In this document: piece after piece, positions 1 to 14,363 of the stretch | Layout: every line of letters starts with the position of its first letter | How positions within the stretch are numbered: position 1 is the stretch's first letter | Origin: Sclerurus mexicanus | Lineage: Eukaryota; Chordata; Aves; Passeriformes; Furnariidae | NCBI GenBank assembly: GCA_013396755.1 | Contig: VWZF01000445.1 | Span: forward strand, 943,523-1,007,522 | DNA length: 64,000 nt | Direction: 5' to 3' | Translations under genes and position numbers: made by a program | Notes under the pieces: generated by a model | What the model was told of the DNA's origin: nothing | What the model saw: the letters and a program-made list of their open reading frames with translations, nothing else | Databases searched by the model: none

Positions 1-96
1 AGGCTCTACAGGCAGCGAGGGCTGTACATGCAGTGGTCACCGCTTGCCTTTCCTCCTCCTGGTCAGAGGAAAACATAGGAGACAGCTACCATTTTA

Positions 97-102
97 CACG
101 TG
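97..102. promoter_or_regulatory. E-box CACGTG upstream of PHEX
   Basis: A palindromic CACGTG lies about 200 bp upstream of the start codon and about 70 bp upstream of the TATA-like box. This is the consensus for bHLH-type factors (USF, MYC/MAX, CLOCK families). The position suits a proximal promoter element, but function is inferred from the motif alone. Confidence 0.35.
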
Positions 103-126
103 ATTTTCCTTTGAGAGGGAGAGAGC

Positions 127-134
127 AGGAAGTG
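127..134 (+). promoter_or_regulatory. ETS-type site AGGAAGTG
   Basis: AGGAAGTG matches the GGAA core of ETS-family sites. It lies between the E-box and the TATA-like box in the presumed proximal promoter. Short motifs of this kind are common by chance, so this is tentative. Confidence 0.25.
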
Positions 135-166
135 CCTAGGAAATGGTTCATGACAGAAACCTGGAG

Positions 167-175
167 TTTTAAATA
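167..175 (+). promoter_or_regulatory. TATA-like box of PHEX promoter
   Basis: TTTTAAATA sits about 125 bp upstream of the start codon. Initiation about 30 bp downstream would fall near 195-205 and give a 5' UTR of roughly 90-100 nt. The first 300 bp are not CpG-island-like, which suits a tissue-restricted, TATA-driven gene. A purine-rich GGAGGAGGAGG run (about 180-195) follows. No transcript evidence is available, and upstream or alternative starts are possible. Confidence 0.4.
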
Positions 176-200
176 GGAGAGAGGAGGAGGAGGAGAGCTC

Positions 201-233
201 ATGGGCACAGTTTGTGAACAGCTGAAACACTGA
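201..233 (+). other. Short upstream ORF in the PHEX 5' UTR
   Basis: An ATG at 201 opens a 10-codon frame ending at TGA 231-233, 62 nt before the PHEX start. It lies in the leader only if transcription starts upstream of 201, which the TATA position makes borderline. The main ATG at 296 has C at -3 and G at +4, a weak to intermediate context, so the uORF could lower translation if transcribed. Confidence 0.35.
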
Positions 234-295
234 CACCACAGCAGCAGGGGAAAAACCAGACTTCTGCGAGAGCAAGCACACCCCAAGCTAACCCA

Positions 296-407
296 ATGGA
301 AGGAGAGACAGCGCCCGAGACCAGGAGAGCATCCAGCAAAGCCACACGGATCGCCCTTGGCGTCTTTGTGAGTGGCACTGTTGTGCTTGGCACCGCGCTT
401 TTCTTGG
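296..407 (+). CDS. PHEX: PHEX exon 1 (residues 1-37 and first base of codon 38)
   Basis: The ATG at 296 opens a frame beginning [18 protein letters not shown], a short hydrophilic tail with basic residues just before a hydrophobic segment (about 19-38) that is the signal-anchor of a type II membrane protein. Basic charge on the N-terminal side fits an inside N-terminus. The product aligns with the human start but is two residues shorter in the tail. The exon ends at donor GTAAGT (408) in phase 1, and exon 2 completes Val38. The first ATG in this frame was chosen because it aligns with the mammalian start. Confidence 0.94.
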
Positions 408-3400
408 GTAAGTGAAAATGTTGACACTAACCTGAACCCTCCTCTCCCCAGCCTCTCTGCTTGGTGCCAGTGTTTGTGCTTCACGACGTGTCTTGGTGAA
501 AATCTCGGCCTCTTCTTCTCTCCCCCCGTTTTATGTTATTCATCCTGAAGGGAATATGTGTCAGGAAAGGAGTTCTTCATGTGGGAATGCTAGAGCTGGA
601 AGATGCAATGTGAGCTCCTGTAGTTTTTTGAATGCTGAATTTAAATTTGGATACTCAGTTGAGTGTGTTCTAGTCAGAATTGGGTTCTTTCAGAGAATGG
701 CAAGAAATGGGTAAGATTATGCTATCAATAATGCTGATTATGAATTCACAGGTTGTGACCAATGTGGAGTAATGTTCTCTGTTTCCTGAAAATTAATCTG
801 TAGTGCACATATTTTATGGAATCTTTTGGGTTTTCCTTCTTTTGATTTTCATTTAGGGCTTGACTAAAATTCCTATAGAAAGCTTCAAATAGTGCATATG
901 TGTGCACATTTTTTACATCTTTCTTTTCTTCTGTGATGAATTGGAAAGTTGCCTTTGCAAAAATCCTAAAGAGTGCATCTTGGATGAAATTGAAATGTTT
1001 TGATCAGATTTATAAGCTATAACGAGAGAAGGAATTAGCTTTTCTCCTCCCGGTTTTGGAATCATCTGTATATTGGTTTTGTTGGAATATCACATGAAAG
1101 CATATGCCTACACTTCTAAAATGATGTGAAATATAAATGTACCCAGAAACTTCAAGCAGAGAAGAGGAAGAAGTGCTGTATCCTGTAAGAACTTGCAGAG
1201 ATGGATCTTTTTTTGGAATAATACAGCCCAACTTTTCATTTCTTAAGACCAACTCAGCTTCTCCTAGGCTGGAGGAAACCTTGCTCTAAGCATAACTTTT
1301 GCTTCCCTCCCATCCTTTATAATCTTGTGATCTTGTTTGAAAGGTCTGTTTCACTTATAATCCCAACACAGAAGATGATATCAGGCTTTGTGTGGAATAT
1401 TTAAAGCTCCAGGCTCACACTGGGTTAGTGTTTGTCTGCTCTAGAGCGAATTCTGCAACATTTGCAGGCAAGTAACTTCTGTGTGAGTGATCCCAGTCAA
1501 TTAACAAAACACTTTATAAATGTGAGCAGGATTGAATCTTCAACTTGTTAGTACAAAACATTTCTTTCTAGATGGGGGGAAAAAAACCAAAAAAACTTCT
1601 TTCACTTAGAGACTGCAATATAAACATCAGGGAGTAATAATGGAGGGACCTTAATTCTTTTTGTTTGCACTAGATTTTTTATTTACTGTTTGTAAAAAGC
1701 AAGAGGCATTTACCATCACAGCTTGTCAGAGACAGAAGTGCTTTATCCACACACCAGGTGCGAAAATTCAAGCAAATATGTTAATTCTTGCAGTTTTCCA
1801 AGTGAGCTATGGTTTGTTCCATAGCAAGGGATTCAGTGTCAAAATTTTTACTGGCATAACTGCTAAGAAAATGAAAATGCTGGCCTTGAATCAACCAAAA
1901 TGTTTTTAGGATTTGTTTGGAAGTTGTCTGAAATTCTTAACCAAAAAAATAAAAGAAAAAAGAGTTGCATTGTTTTGGTTTGACATTTTGTCAATTAGAT
2001 GTTCCCCATGTTTTATTGTGACTGTGTTTTGTTTGTAAGTTTGAGTTTAATTCTTTTTTAGTTTTATTGAACTGTAGAAAAGGGGATCATTATTTCTTGT
2101 CATGTGAAACATTCTGGGTACCTCAAGATGTTCTTTTTCCTTCAGTTTTGATTTAAGCTTCAAAACCTGCTGTTTCTGGTACACCTGAAATCAATTTTCC
2201 AGCCTGAGCAGTGAAACACTACCTTCTCCCGCTTCTCTTGTTTCTTCTTCTCAGAGTTCCTACAGCTCTAAGAAGAATGTGGGAGAATCACGTAGTTCTG
2301 TTAGCTGTTCCTTGCTTGTACTGGCTGTGACTTCACTGTGACTTCAGTGGGGAGCTACCAGGGGAATCACTTGGCATCCCCAGGGTCCTGCCTGCAGTGC
2401 TCTGGTCAGGGGTGTGGGATGTGGCAGGGAAGGAGCCTCCTCCTCAGGAGCTTGGGCCAGAGCAAAAGGAAGAAGATCGCTCTCCAGTTCCCTTGGGTGA
2501 CAAGTTAGGCAGCTTTGAACCTCAATTTGATTGCCTGTACTCCTGACTTCGTAGCCCTTTGGGTTTCTCAGATTATAGGATCATTCACATTCTTTGCATC
2601 TGCACATTTGTATGCCTTTTCCTCTTTTAGATTTTTTTCTGAAGCTAAGTATGCTTGTATTTGCTTAAGAATCTGAAAACAGGCTTATAAAGGAAGAAGA
2701 TGAGGCACTGAGGGTTATAATCAAAACTGTAGGTAATAACGTAATGGTTAACTCTCCTAACACCAAAAAGACAAAAGAACAAAACTAGACAAAGTTTTTT
2801 CAATAAAAATTAGCTGTTAATTGAAAGGGAAATGTAATTGCCAAAGATTTATTTTTTTTAACATTTATTCTAGTGATAAAGTTGTAAGTGGAACAAAACC
2901 AGCTGAAATGGTGTTTTGCTTTTGTTTATAAGTATCAAACCCACAAGGGCTGCTTCAGATTAGGAATGGAATGTGGTTTGGGATATTCCCTCCTTTCTCT
3001 GCTTTGTTAAGAAAAAAACATCTAGCAAACTGTCAAGACCTGAATGGATTCTAAAAGGCTAAATTCAAAGTGGGGTACAAGGTGAGTTGGGAGGAGTGCA
3101 ACACTTAATTAATAGGGACATTATCCATTATTTGTAATTCATGGTTTGTAGTGTCTCAGAATCATATTCTGGAGGTCTCCACTTCTCTATTTTCTACTGT
3201 TCTTCAATATTCCAATGACAATCTTTGTATGCCTCAAAGTCTTGTGTATTTCTTGGCTAATTTACTAAGGTGGTTAAGGCGTTGTGTTTCACTAAGCCAA
3301 TGCAAGCTTTGGTAAAGTTGTCCAGAATAGTTCTACGTTCTCAGTTTCTAAGCAAGTTTGATTGAAATCCAGCCATTTCTGTCATTAACTATCATTAAAG

Positions 3401-6400
3401 CTATGAGGTTGGAAAAGACAAAATAGCTTTATATTCAATTCTAGCTTTAGGTTTTTTTATAATAAAATTTTCCTGGGCTGAAAAACCGTATCACATTTTC
3501 CTGTCACTTTTGAACAATATATAACTACAGGAGAAATTGCTTTATAACTGCCAAGGTTGCAGCACCACAATATATTCCATAGTTGTTTTTTTTGGTTTGG
3601 TGTTATTGGCTTTTTTATTTTTGCCATGGACTGTTATCAAGTAATGGATATAATAAGACATTTCTTTATGTCTACTGAGCACATTTAGTGAGTCCTATTT
3701 CATTTGCCCCTTGGGACTCTTCCTTCCTAATCCCAAGTATCAATTATCTGCATATTTGCTGCCTGACAGCAGTGTCTGAAATTAACAATTCCTGTGCTTA
3801 AGTTTCAATGGCAGTTGTAATACATATTTTTAAAGATGGACAAAATTAACTGACAATTTCATAGTTCTTCTCAGCAATGTTTTTGGAAGCAAATGCAATT
3901 ACAGCACTTTTGGGAGACAGTTCAGACAGAAAATGGGCTGTGCTTTATAAACCACAGCTATTGCTGTGCCCATCACTATCTGCTTTATTTCAGGCTGGAA
4001 TAAGAAGACCCTGAAAGTGTCCCGTCAGCGCTGGGTTGTGCTGGGCAGGGCAGTGTGAGCCCCACAGCTCAGGGGAGCTGTGGAAGCCCTGCAGGAGGTG
4101 GCCAGTGAGCTCTGCGGTTCATTGCCAGCTGCAGGAGGTGCAGCCTGCTCTAGTGGAAGGTGTCTCTGCCCATGGCAGGGGGGTTGCAACTAGGGGGTCT
4201 TTAAGGTCCCTTCCAAGCCAGGCCATTCTATGATTGTGTGTTTCTAAACCTCTGGAGGATGATAACAACAATGATGAATTGCCTGTATCGTGGTGGTGTT
4301 CACTGTCAGTGAGTAGGGCTGAAGTGATGCTGCTCCAGGCACTGTGTAAACATACACTGAGAGACAGCCCTTGCTCTGTGCTGTCTGTGACCAAAGAGAG
4401 AGGAAGGAGAAAGCAGGCCCAGGAGGGGAAAATTATTTGTTATGAGCTGCAGTATTTACTTACTATACATTTTAAGTGTTCTAAATCAATATAGTCAGAG
4501 ATGCACTGGGACCAGAGGTTTCACTGATGTTTGAATGATTGAGTACACAACATTTGGCTGCAATTGTCAGAATTCATTGCAAATGATCTCATTATGGTTT
4601 TCCATTTTGCAGTAAGCCAAGGTCTTATAAAGTTTCATCCGAAGCAACAGTACTGTTTGACTGCAGAATGTATTGAAGCTGGTAAGCAGCAATTTTATCC
4701 TCTCAATTATATCGTGATTATAGTATGTTAATGAGATAGTTATACCATTTAATTTATTTCCCCATTATGCATTTTACTCAGAAAGCTTAATTAATGAGAC
4801 AGAAAGTACAACAACCTCAAACTTTTTTAAAAGTCACCGTTAAAGTTGCTTCAGTTCTGTTCCTTTTGTACAATTAAAATTGATGTTTTAATTTGGTCTA
4901 ATTCTAGTCTGACCAGGTTGACTCAAAGTTTCCCATAGGATTTACTTTTCTTCTTTTTAATAGGAAACAAAATGTTGAGTGACTGGACTAACAGGTGTAC
5001 TTTGTTGCTTCCTTTCCAGGAGTCAGAAAACTAACAAATGAATTTTTATGCACAGAGGTGCTTTTGAGCCAGATCTGGCACAGATTTTATATGGTTTCAA
5101 ATTAAAAGGGTAGATTTAGACTAGTTATATGGATGAAATTTTTAGGATGATGGTGGTGACACACTGGCACAGGTTGCCCAGAGAAGTTGTGGACACCCCA
5201 TTCCTGGAAGTGTTCAAGGACAGGTGGTGTGGGACTCTGAGCAACCTGATCTAGTTGAAGATGTTCCTGATCTTTGCAGGAGGTTGGATGAGGTGACCTT
5301 TAAAGATTCTTTTCAACCCAAATTATTCTATGATTTAATGATTAGATGCTCAAAATCTACCAAGTCTTTGGCTTGTCAAACTGATCGCTCTTTTACCAGT
5401 CTGGCTTGCAATAGAAACTGATGAAGATGCAGTCACAAAATGGAGCTGAAAATGCTACAATTATCTTTTCCAATGTACTGTAGATCAAAACCTTGTTTTC
5501 TTGTGCAGCTATTCAGCTAAAGGTAAACAGTGCCTAATATCTGGAATGCTGATAGCAATCTTCTTAATGTATATTGCTACTAAATTCCTCAGGCAATTAA
5601 TTCTGTCACAGCAACAATAGAGATCCTGTCTTCAGGTGTCTGGCTCCAGCAGTTCATGTTCCTGTCATGCTCAGTTCAGTCATCATTGCTGTAGGGCACT
5701 CAAGAAGATTCATTGCAGAGAGTTTGTCTTTTTTTTTCTTCCTGTTGTTTGTTTTTCATTAATCATAATTTCTGGACTGTAGCCTTGTGTAATTCTCTAT
5801 TTAGGAAAAAGCGTTCCACAAAATCTAAGTGGTGCCTTTTTTACAGCTGCTGGCATCCTGAGCAAGATAAATCAATCCGTAGATCCGTGTGAGAACTTCT
5901 ATCGATTTGCATGTGATGGCTGGATATATAATAACCCTATTCCTGAAGATATGTCAAACTATGGTGTTTATCCTTGGCTGCGACACAATGTGGACCTCAA
6001 ACTAAAGGGTAAATATGTCATTTCTGAAAGTATTTGCTTGGCTTTGTCACTGTAGTTTGCTAATTGTCTGGTTTCAAAATGACTAAAAGTCTCCACACTT
6101 CTGATCATTGAATAACATCCAACAGCCCAACTTGATGTTCTCTTTTACTTATCTTTTTGTTGGTTCTATTGAAAATCACTTGGTGAGATAGTGAATTATA
6201 ACAGAAACAGAAGTTAAGAGGAAGAACAGAACTACTGGAAACTCTACCAGTTAAGAATGGAGGGGTCAAATGATACTACTTATACCAACAGGAAAAATGA
6301 GGGGATTTAAGTCTTTCCCTGTTGCAGCAGATAGTTAGACCAGAGAGCAGGAGCAGAGCACACACATTTAAAAATGCCCCAGAATCAGACAGTCGTCAGT

Positions 6401-9400
6401 CTGGTACAGCAGTCTGTCTCTAACAGTGGCCAACAGCAGGAAATAATATAATAAGGCAAAACCAGAGTGATATTTTCCAGTATACTTACCTAGCTTTTGG
6501 CAGAGGCAATTCACAGCCTTCCGGAGATGGAGGTTGTTTGCGTATTGAGTTTCCCTCACGTTGCCATTCAGGCTGCCATTGAAGTACCTGAGCTATCATC
6601 AGTGAAACACAAGGCTGCTTAAGAATGTGTTTCTGGAGGAAAAAATAGCCCCAGGGTGGAAATGTGGAGGAAGAGAGGTATTTTAATCTGCATGTGACTT
6701 GACTTTGCGCTATACTCTGCAGTGTGGCCACCTCATCAGGAAGTCCTGCAGACCAACAGGGGAGCAAGCATGGTGATTATTGTTAGGTAGGAAAATCCAG
6801 CCAGATTCTTTGAATCTTAGCTAAAAGTGAGTCATACAAAAGAAGGGAGATGTGCAAGACCTAATATTGTTGGTAGTGTGCTAGAGCATTGCACACCTTG
6901 AGCACCTTATTGACCCCTTAGCTGACATAAGAGCCTGCCCTGAGTTCACCACAGAATAGAGTCAGTTTTAGGACCTTATGCTTAAATATAGCATTTATTT
7001 TTCTTTGGATTCTGTATGTGTGGATGTGTAGACATCAAAGCCCTTCTCCACTCATTTTCTTCAGTCATACCATATTAATTTTCACATCGTTAAATATTTT
7101 GAAAGCTGCATTTGATTTCAGAATATGAGTTTGGATTGTCAGCGTCGGATATGATCTCAAGATTTCTGTTTAAAGTCTGTCGAAGATGTCACAACCAAAG
7201 GGAAAAAAAATATTGCCAGAGACTGTTTTAAGTTATGCTTTGCATTCTAATTGTTCTGCTGCCAGAATTGGGCTGTATTAGATAACTGCACATCCTGCAT
7301 GAACCACAGTCACAAAAAGCCAGTCCTAATTGAATATAGAGTAGCAAGCTGTGACTGTCATCCTTAATTTCCTCTTTTACAGAGCCTAATCAAGGACACC
7401 ATGCTAAGCCATATTTTTATTAGGTTTTCTTCCTGCAATCCCTTTAGAAGTTGTTAATCCATAGCTAGAAAAACACAAGACAAAGAAAGCAATATCCAAG
7501 TGAGAAGTATTTGCTTGATGGAAACTTAATATCAAAGAAAGGGTGTATAACTACTTTAATAGGAGGCCTATACTGCTCCTTAGCATGGAACAGGGACAAA
7601 GATATGAAACATTGGTTGGTGTACAGGAGGTTTGTTTAATACAACGTTTGCCATTTCCTCCTTAACTTAATAAAATTTTCAAAATATATTCTATGTAATT
7701 AAAAAAGGAAAAGGGAAAAAGCATTGGATATCAGTGTTGACAGCTGAAATAACAAGGCATAATTTCAGCCTCTACGTGTATTAGTGTTTTCACTTGAGTT
7801 ATTTCAATAAATTAGCCTAACATTGAGTTATTAATTTGTGTATGACCACAGCCTTGCTAGAAAAGGTTTTAGCAAGAGGAATATCTCTTGCATAGAGAAA
7901 CAGTTAGAAAGCTGAGCAGACCTTGGAAGCTAATTTAATCTTTTCTTCTTTGAAAACTCTTAGGGAACTTTGTAGTTCATCGTAAATGTCCCTGTTTGAC
8001 ACTCAGTAGATTAAAAAAGCCCCAGTCTTTAAAGAGCTGATTATTACGCAAGTTCTATGTTCTGAAATATTTATCATATTAAAGAAAACAATTAATCTTG
8101 AAGTGATAACATGGCTTGGCCAGAAAGCCACATTTTTCATATCTGATATTCTTTGATGGTGTGATATAGATGGAAGCATTTATTCAGGCTATATCTTAAA
8201 AAATTATGTCAGTTATAATGAATTATTTGAACATCTAATCTGTTTTCTGGTCCCTGAATGTTCCTGAGCCTGTTCCTGAGAAAGGGAATTTGGGCCAAGA
8301 CCTGTGTATGGACTTGGTTACACAAGCATAACTTCAATATTCTTGAAGCTTAATTTTTTTTATTCAAGGGCAATTGCTACAGAATATGATCTTCCAGTTG
8401 ATAATGGGTATCATGTATAAGAATTAATTTTTCTTACAAAAAAACCCAATAGGTGTAGCTGCATAACATCCTGAACCTTCCATTAGGTATTACTGGGTTT
8501 GAGAACAAAGCTTTTTTTTTTTTTTTTACTATTTCTTTTGGGGGTTTTAGGGGGATTTTTTGAGGTTACAGACAGAAAAGCATATCACTTTACAGGTGTC
8601 AGCTTCAAAAAGGTGTAGAACATTTTCTGTATTAGTGATGGTTTTTAGTGCTTTAATAGGGAATTCCAAAAACTAGAATGGCAATGGGTCAATGGAAAAC
8701 AGCTAAGAACTACTGGGTGGTAGATTTTTTGCCTGCCCATCTCTAGCTAATTGAAGGAACAGGATAAGAAACATTTATTCCAGGGTTTTTCTAGTTCTGT
8801 ACAACTTAATGTGATAGTTTGTGTTTATAATGGAGTACTAATTACACACACACACACACATGCACACATATATATATATTTATATATAATGCTTCTATGG
8901 CTTTCTCTAGCTGTCTTAGCTGTCTTTCAAACTAAAATCATATCATCATTTCCCCTTTCATTTCTTTTCCATGCTTTGTTTGAGGGTCACTTGGATTTCT
9001 TTTTCTGCTGTCAGAGGAATCCACAAACCACATGTGTAACTCACTTTGATCTCCTGGCTATACAAAATGAATCACGTACTAGCCTGGTGAAAGAGGTGGT
9101 AGGTCTTTCCTTGGATGTGATCTACAGCAGGATTTCATGTTTTGTGGAGGAAAGTAAAGATAATTGCAGATAGAAAAAAATATGTTCAAGAGGAGAGGTT
9201 TCTGGTTTTGGTTATGACCTAAATCCAGGTAATGGATATGTAATATTTAGGTAAAAATTTCTACTATTTCCAGCTAACCATTCCTGACTGGATCAGATTG
9301 TCCCAGACTTGAAGCCAGGCTTTCCTTTGCACATACACTGCAGATAAGTTAAAAAGTGCCTCTTGTTGGTTAAGAGCAGACTCTCTTGGTGCCCAATAGG

Positions 9401-12400
9401 TCTCTGATGAGGAACCTCTTGGACTTCCTCAAAATGGACAAAATGGTTTGGCTGGGGCAGGCGCTGTATGAGTGAGAGCTGCCTCAGACTCCAACAGTTT
9501 CGGTCAGGTCAAGATTGCAGTGTCTCTGTGTTAATACATGTTTCTTCACTTACCATAATATTTTCTGCAAAGTTATTTGCATTCTTGATGATTCTTTCTG
9601 TTTTGATTTGCTGGCCTCAATTAAGATTTTTAGGAGTGCTGTTGTCTCAACTGTTGAAGTGCAAGTGGCTTTCTGTGAATAATTCAGAGCTGGAAGTCTG
9701 AGGCAAATGAGTAAGTGCCTGTTACCTGTGGTGAATGTTGGTTGTGAACCAAGCAGTTTCTTTTCCTTTCTCAGGAATCTGCAGAACAATGGTGTACAGC
9801 TAGGTTACTTTTTTTTTTCTTTTTCTCTGGGTGACCATGCAGGAAGCAATAAATTTAAAAAAAAACAACCAACCAACCAACCAAACAAAACAACAGAAAA
9901 ATCCCAACAAAACAAAACTACACAAATATTCCTAAATCTCAACACTGCAAAGGAGCTGATTTAAATTATGTGCATAATTTGTTAAGATGTCTTGCCGGCC
10001 TTTTAAATTTAATGTATGTCTGTGGAAACCAGTTTACAAATTAAGTCTCCATGCTGTTCCTGGCCCAGTGAGACGTCTACTTCAGACTGATTTGCTGTGC
10101 TAAGCTCTGTAGTGTGGTTGTTTTCTGAATGTCAGTCTCTTTAAAAAGCAGAATTTCCATCATAGTAAAGAGAAAGAAATGGAGGCCTTTTAGGAGGATG
10201 TGTGTAGGTTTTTTAAGAACATGAGACAGACAGCAAACAAAACAACTTGGCAGTGAAGGCAGCTTTTCCCAAGATAATCTGCAATGGTTTTCTCTGGAAA
10301 ATAAATTCTTTACAAGTAAAACCAGTAAGGTAAAAATATCTCAGTTTGAAAATTTATACTGTTTGACTATAGGATGGTCCTTTCAGACTAATTCAGACGT
10401 TAGTCTTGAGCAATTGCTGTTGCTGTTCAGGGGTTGCTCTCCTGCACAGAGGACCCTGTGCCACAGGGCTCTTTTAGGGCTGTTTTCTCCCACCATTCAC
10501 CTGGTGCTCAGTTTGGACCACTGGGATATCTTGGATGTGTCCCATGAAATCTGGAACATAGCTGCTGACACTTATCCTCAGGTTTCTGTATAGCTGACCC
10601 ATCTTCTGTAATTTGTTTTCTTCAAAGGTAGCTAGTTGAGATCTGTCCCAGGTAAGAGGGAGAACATCGGCAGTAATTCAAATAAAAGCTTCAGAGTATT
10701 TATGTTTTTGCATCCAGTATCGTGTCAGATAGCTGCTCCTATATAACAAGATAGCAGCAAACAGCAACAGCACTTATTGCTATTTTGCTTGGTCTTTTCT
10801 ACTCAAAAATGGATCTCTTTTCAATGACAGACATTATTTTTTTCAGAACTTTCCTATAAAATGGCTTATTCATCTGAATGTAAGAAAAAACATAAGTGAC
10901 GCAAGTCAGGTAAATCTCTCTGGGCAAGAAGTTAATAGCTGCTTGGTAAAAGGAAGTACCTAAGTCAAAGGTGAAGAATCCAGGACTTTTCCAGGCTTTA
11001 TGCCTGCTCAAAATGAAAGTTGTATTTGTAATGGGTGATTTTGGGAAACCATGAGTATAGAAAGGAGATAATTTTGGTTCCTGGATGAGGTTTCAAGGCA
11101 GCACAGTTACCGAGCCACAGGATTTCCCACAGCATCTCCCTGCTTGGGAGAGTAGAATGGCATCCTCCTCTGAACCCTGGGCCAGAACCAGAGTGGGGCG
11201 CTCTGCTCACTGCTGTTCCACATGTGGCACAGGATTTCCCTTCTATGTGCAGTGGCCTTCTGGTTTGAATGATACGTTTGTACCTGCAGTTACTGAATTC
11301 CAAAATCGGTGACTGTATTTGGACTGGTCGTTCTGCAGAGCAAGGATTAATTTTTTGGAAGGCACAACAATCCACGATATCCGATTCTCTTTTTCTGACA
11401 AAGAAAGAATTCCGCAAGTACATGTTGAAAGTATTACTGTAATGAAGTAAACTTGTTCTGCCATTTAGTACAGTGCTCCACCTATATTGTAACAATTGGG
11501 AAACTTGTAATCTTCTGGTTTAAGCGGGGTTTAAACTCTTCTGTCTAACATTATAATGACATGTGTTATCCCCTACAGAATAATACTGGTAGGGAGAGGG
11601 GCATGGTGGGGAAGAATGCAATACTACTCAAAAGAGTAAGATTTTTTATTGAAATCAGATTTATGAATAGAGCCTCTCTCATCCCTATAAGCTGATTTTT
11701 GGTTTAGTTACAGTTTGTGTAAAGCTCTGTTGACTTTTGGAGGAACTCACTGTGATGGGCTTATCTTTTGATATACAAACTCAGAGAGTTTACAAAATGC
11801 TGAAACTGTAAACAAACAGCGTTTTCGTTCAGGAAATGTGCGGTATATTGGGGCACTGGAACGACATTAGGAAGCATTTATGTAAGCACAGCTGTGTCAA
11901 TGCCATTTCCATGAGAATTTCCATATTGCTAAAATGGATATTCAGGAGAAGGATTGGGGAATTCCTTTTCAAGGGGTGAGGGAGAACCCTAGAATCTCAG
12001 TGTATTAGTTGGGTTTATTTGTGTAAACACAGCATCCTTTCATGAAATTGGTGTTTGGGAACATTTGTTTACTTGATTTATGTTCCTTGGGAATTAGAGT
12101 CTATATGAATTGATTAATTACTAGATCTTCACGAATTCTTGTGGGAATGCATATCAATTACATCCTCATTAATGCAAAAATAATTCATAATGTTTAGATG
12201 TTCCAACCGAATGTCGGAAAAATTAGTAATGATGGGCTGATTATTTTCGAGAGTCACTGGTCTATCCGTGGTGAGATGGAAGGGGCCATCAAGAAATAGG
12301 CTGATGGACATGAATTTTATCAAATACAAAACGTATTTCCCTGAATTCATAACTGGTGTGTTGATCATTATTAAATGCTTTTTAAAAAAACACAAAAATG

Positions 12401-14332
12401 CCAAACCGAACTCCCCGCCCGCCAACCAACCAACCTTTTGCCCCCAGCTCATAAAATAAAAAAAAAGGGATAGGTGAGATGCAGTTTATCAAAACAGAGC
12501 AGGCCTAAATTAAGGCATCAGCTCTACCAAGACCATTCTGAGGAATGAGCTCATGGAGGTGCAGAATACACTGTTGGTTTTTATTAAAGAGAAAAAAGTT
12601 CATGGTTGGAAAAATATGGAAACTATTATATTTAAGGCATACTTGAGGCTATTCAAGCCAACACAAGGCCTTCCAAAGGGACTATTAGCCCCATTCATTG
12701 ACATCCTGGATGTTTCTGCCTTCCAACAAGGTGGAATATGGCCGGTGGTAGGGCAATCTGAGTGGTGTCTAGTACTCTGCGTTATTTTGTAGCCCTGTGT
12801 GAACACGGAGTTTGCCGTTATGAAATTTACTTTAAGTGATTATTTCAAGTCCTTACATACTCCAGTAAGATGGTTCCAGTGACCTCATTGTTTGCAATCG
12901 GGAACTGAGAGAAAAAAGGTAAGAAAGAAGTAGAAGGCTGATTAAGAAGGGAATTCAAAAGGCGTGAAAGTGGAAATAATATATGCCTTGGTAAAATATA
13001 AAAGCTGCCTTATAAGCACCAGAATGGTATATAGACTTGCTTTTTTATTTTACTTTAGACTCAAAGGGAAAAGCTTTAATTAGGCAAGGATAGTTTTAAG
13101 CATATGGAGAAAGATTTTGCAAGCCTTTAATGCTAGTTTGGTTTTCCATATATATATCAAACAGTAGATAAATCTGAACTATAATGCATCAGAAACTCAG
13201 AATAGATATTCATAAAATGCAATGAAATAATTTTTGTACTGCATTATGCTTGGACTGCTTCCTTTTGTTTACAGCCACCAAGAAAAGAAAAGAAATAAGA
13301 GCCTTAATGTCAGTGAGGTGTCAGGACTTTTAACAATCCTTTAACTGCAGTAATAAGAAAGTTTTTCATTGCTTGTTTTCTTAGTTGTGAGACAGTGAAA
13401 ATTCTATCTTTAAATGTATGTTCATATTTTGGAACTCTGGAAACAAGCTTTCATTTGAGAACCAATCATTTGCAGTTCACTTCTTGTAAAGAGTCAGGTG
13501 GGGAAGAGAACTCCAGACTGCATATGTCAGACTGTGTGCATAAGACACTTGAAATAACAAGGAGCACTGGAGAACAATTAGTAGAACTGGTAGTTTACAA
13601 AAATAAATACATTTAGGTTAGCTCATATTTTAGAGAAGCCTCAAAAACCAAATATTGCTATCAATTGTTAATGATTTGTTTTTATTGATGATTGTAAATG
13701 AGTTATTTTGTACATTGAAGTTGCATATCAGGAGAAATTCTCAGAATAACTTGTGTTCTAAAGGCATAAAGGAATTTAATAAGGCGTTGAAATTAATTAT
13801 TTGGAGTTGAGTTACAGTGGTATCAGAAGAGAGGTGTACCAGGCTTCTGAACATCCACTGAGGTTTGTCTCTGTGGTATTTCCCAGGCAGATGAGGTCTG
13901 GCTTTGGTCTTTTTCCAAGGCTTCCAGAGGCAAAGCAGCTCTGAAATGGAAGCTGGACAGGTCCATTTGAGTGGGAATTTGACCTGTGATAATAAACCTG
14001 CTAGGAGGGATAAAGTTGTACTGAAACATTAAATGTTGCATCCTCTAGCAGGAGCTGTCTTTGTCTTTTTCAGGACAGTGCTCTGCGAGAACAGATTTAA
14101 TTCTAAGAATTATCTTGGTTTGACAATACTTGTCTTTTTCACAAGAAATATTTACAGATTTGAAATGTCAGTTAAATCTGCCACTTCCTTTTAGAACATA
14201 TATATATGTATGCATATATATGTATGTGTGTGTATATATATATGTATGTAATAAGTTATATATATATTCTTCACTCTTCCCTCTCGACACCTCCCCAGCT
14301 ATAGGGGCCAGGTTTCCAAACTGATGAGAATA

Positions 14333-14363
<31 letters not shown>

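Noticed and set aside
8751..9173. 140-codon frame with a [17 protein letters not shown] stretch
   Set aside because: The repetitive residues are a translation of the CA/TA microsatellite at 8843-8890.
10998..11495. 165-codon minus-strand open frame in intron 3
   Set aside because: The longest non-PHEX frames here have no recognisable domain, low-complexity composition and overlapping frames on the other strand. Nothing supports transcription.
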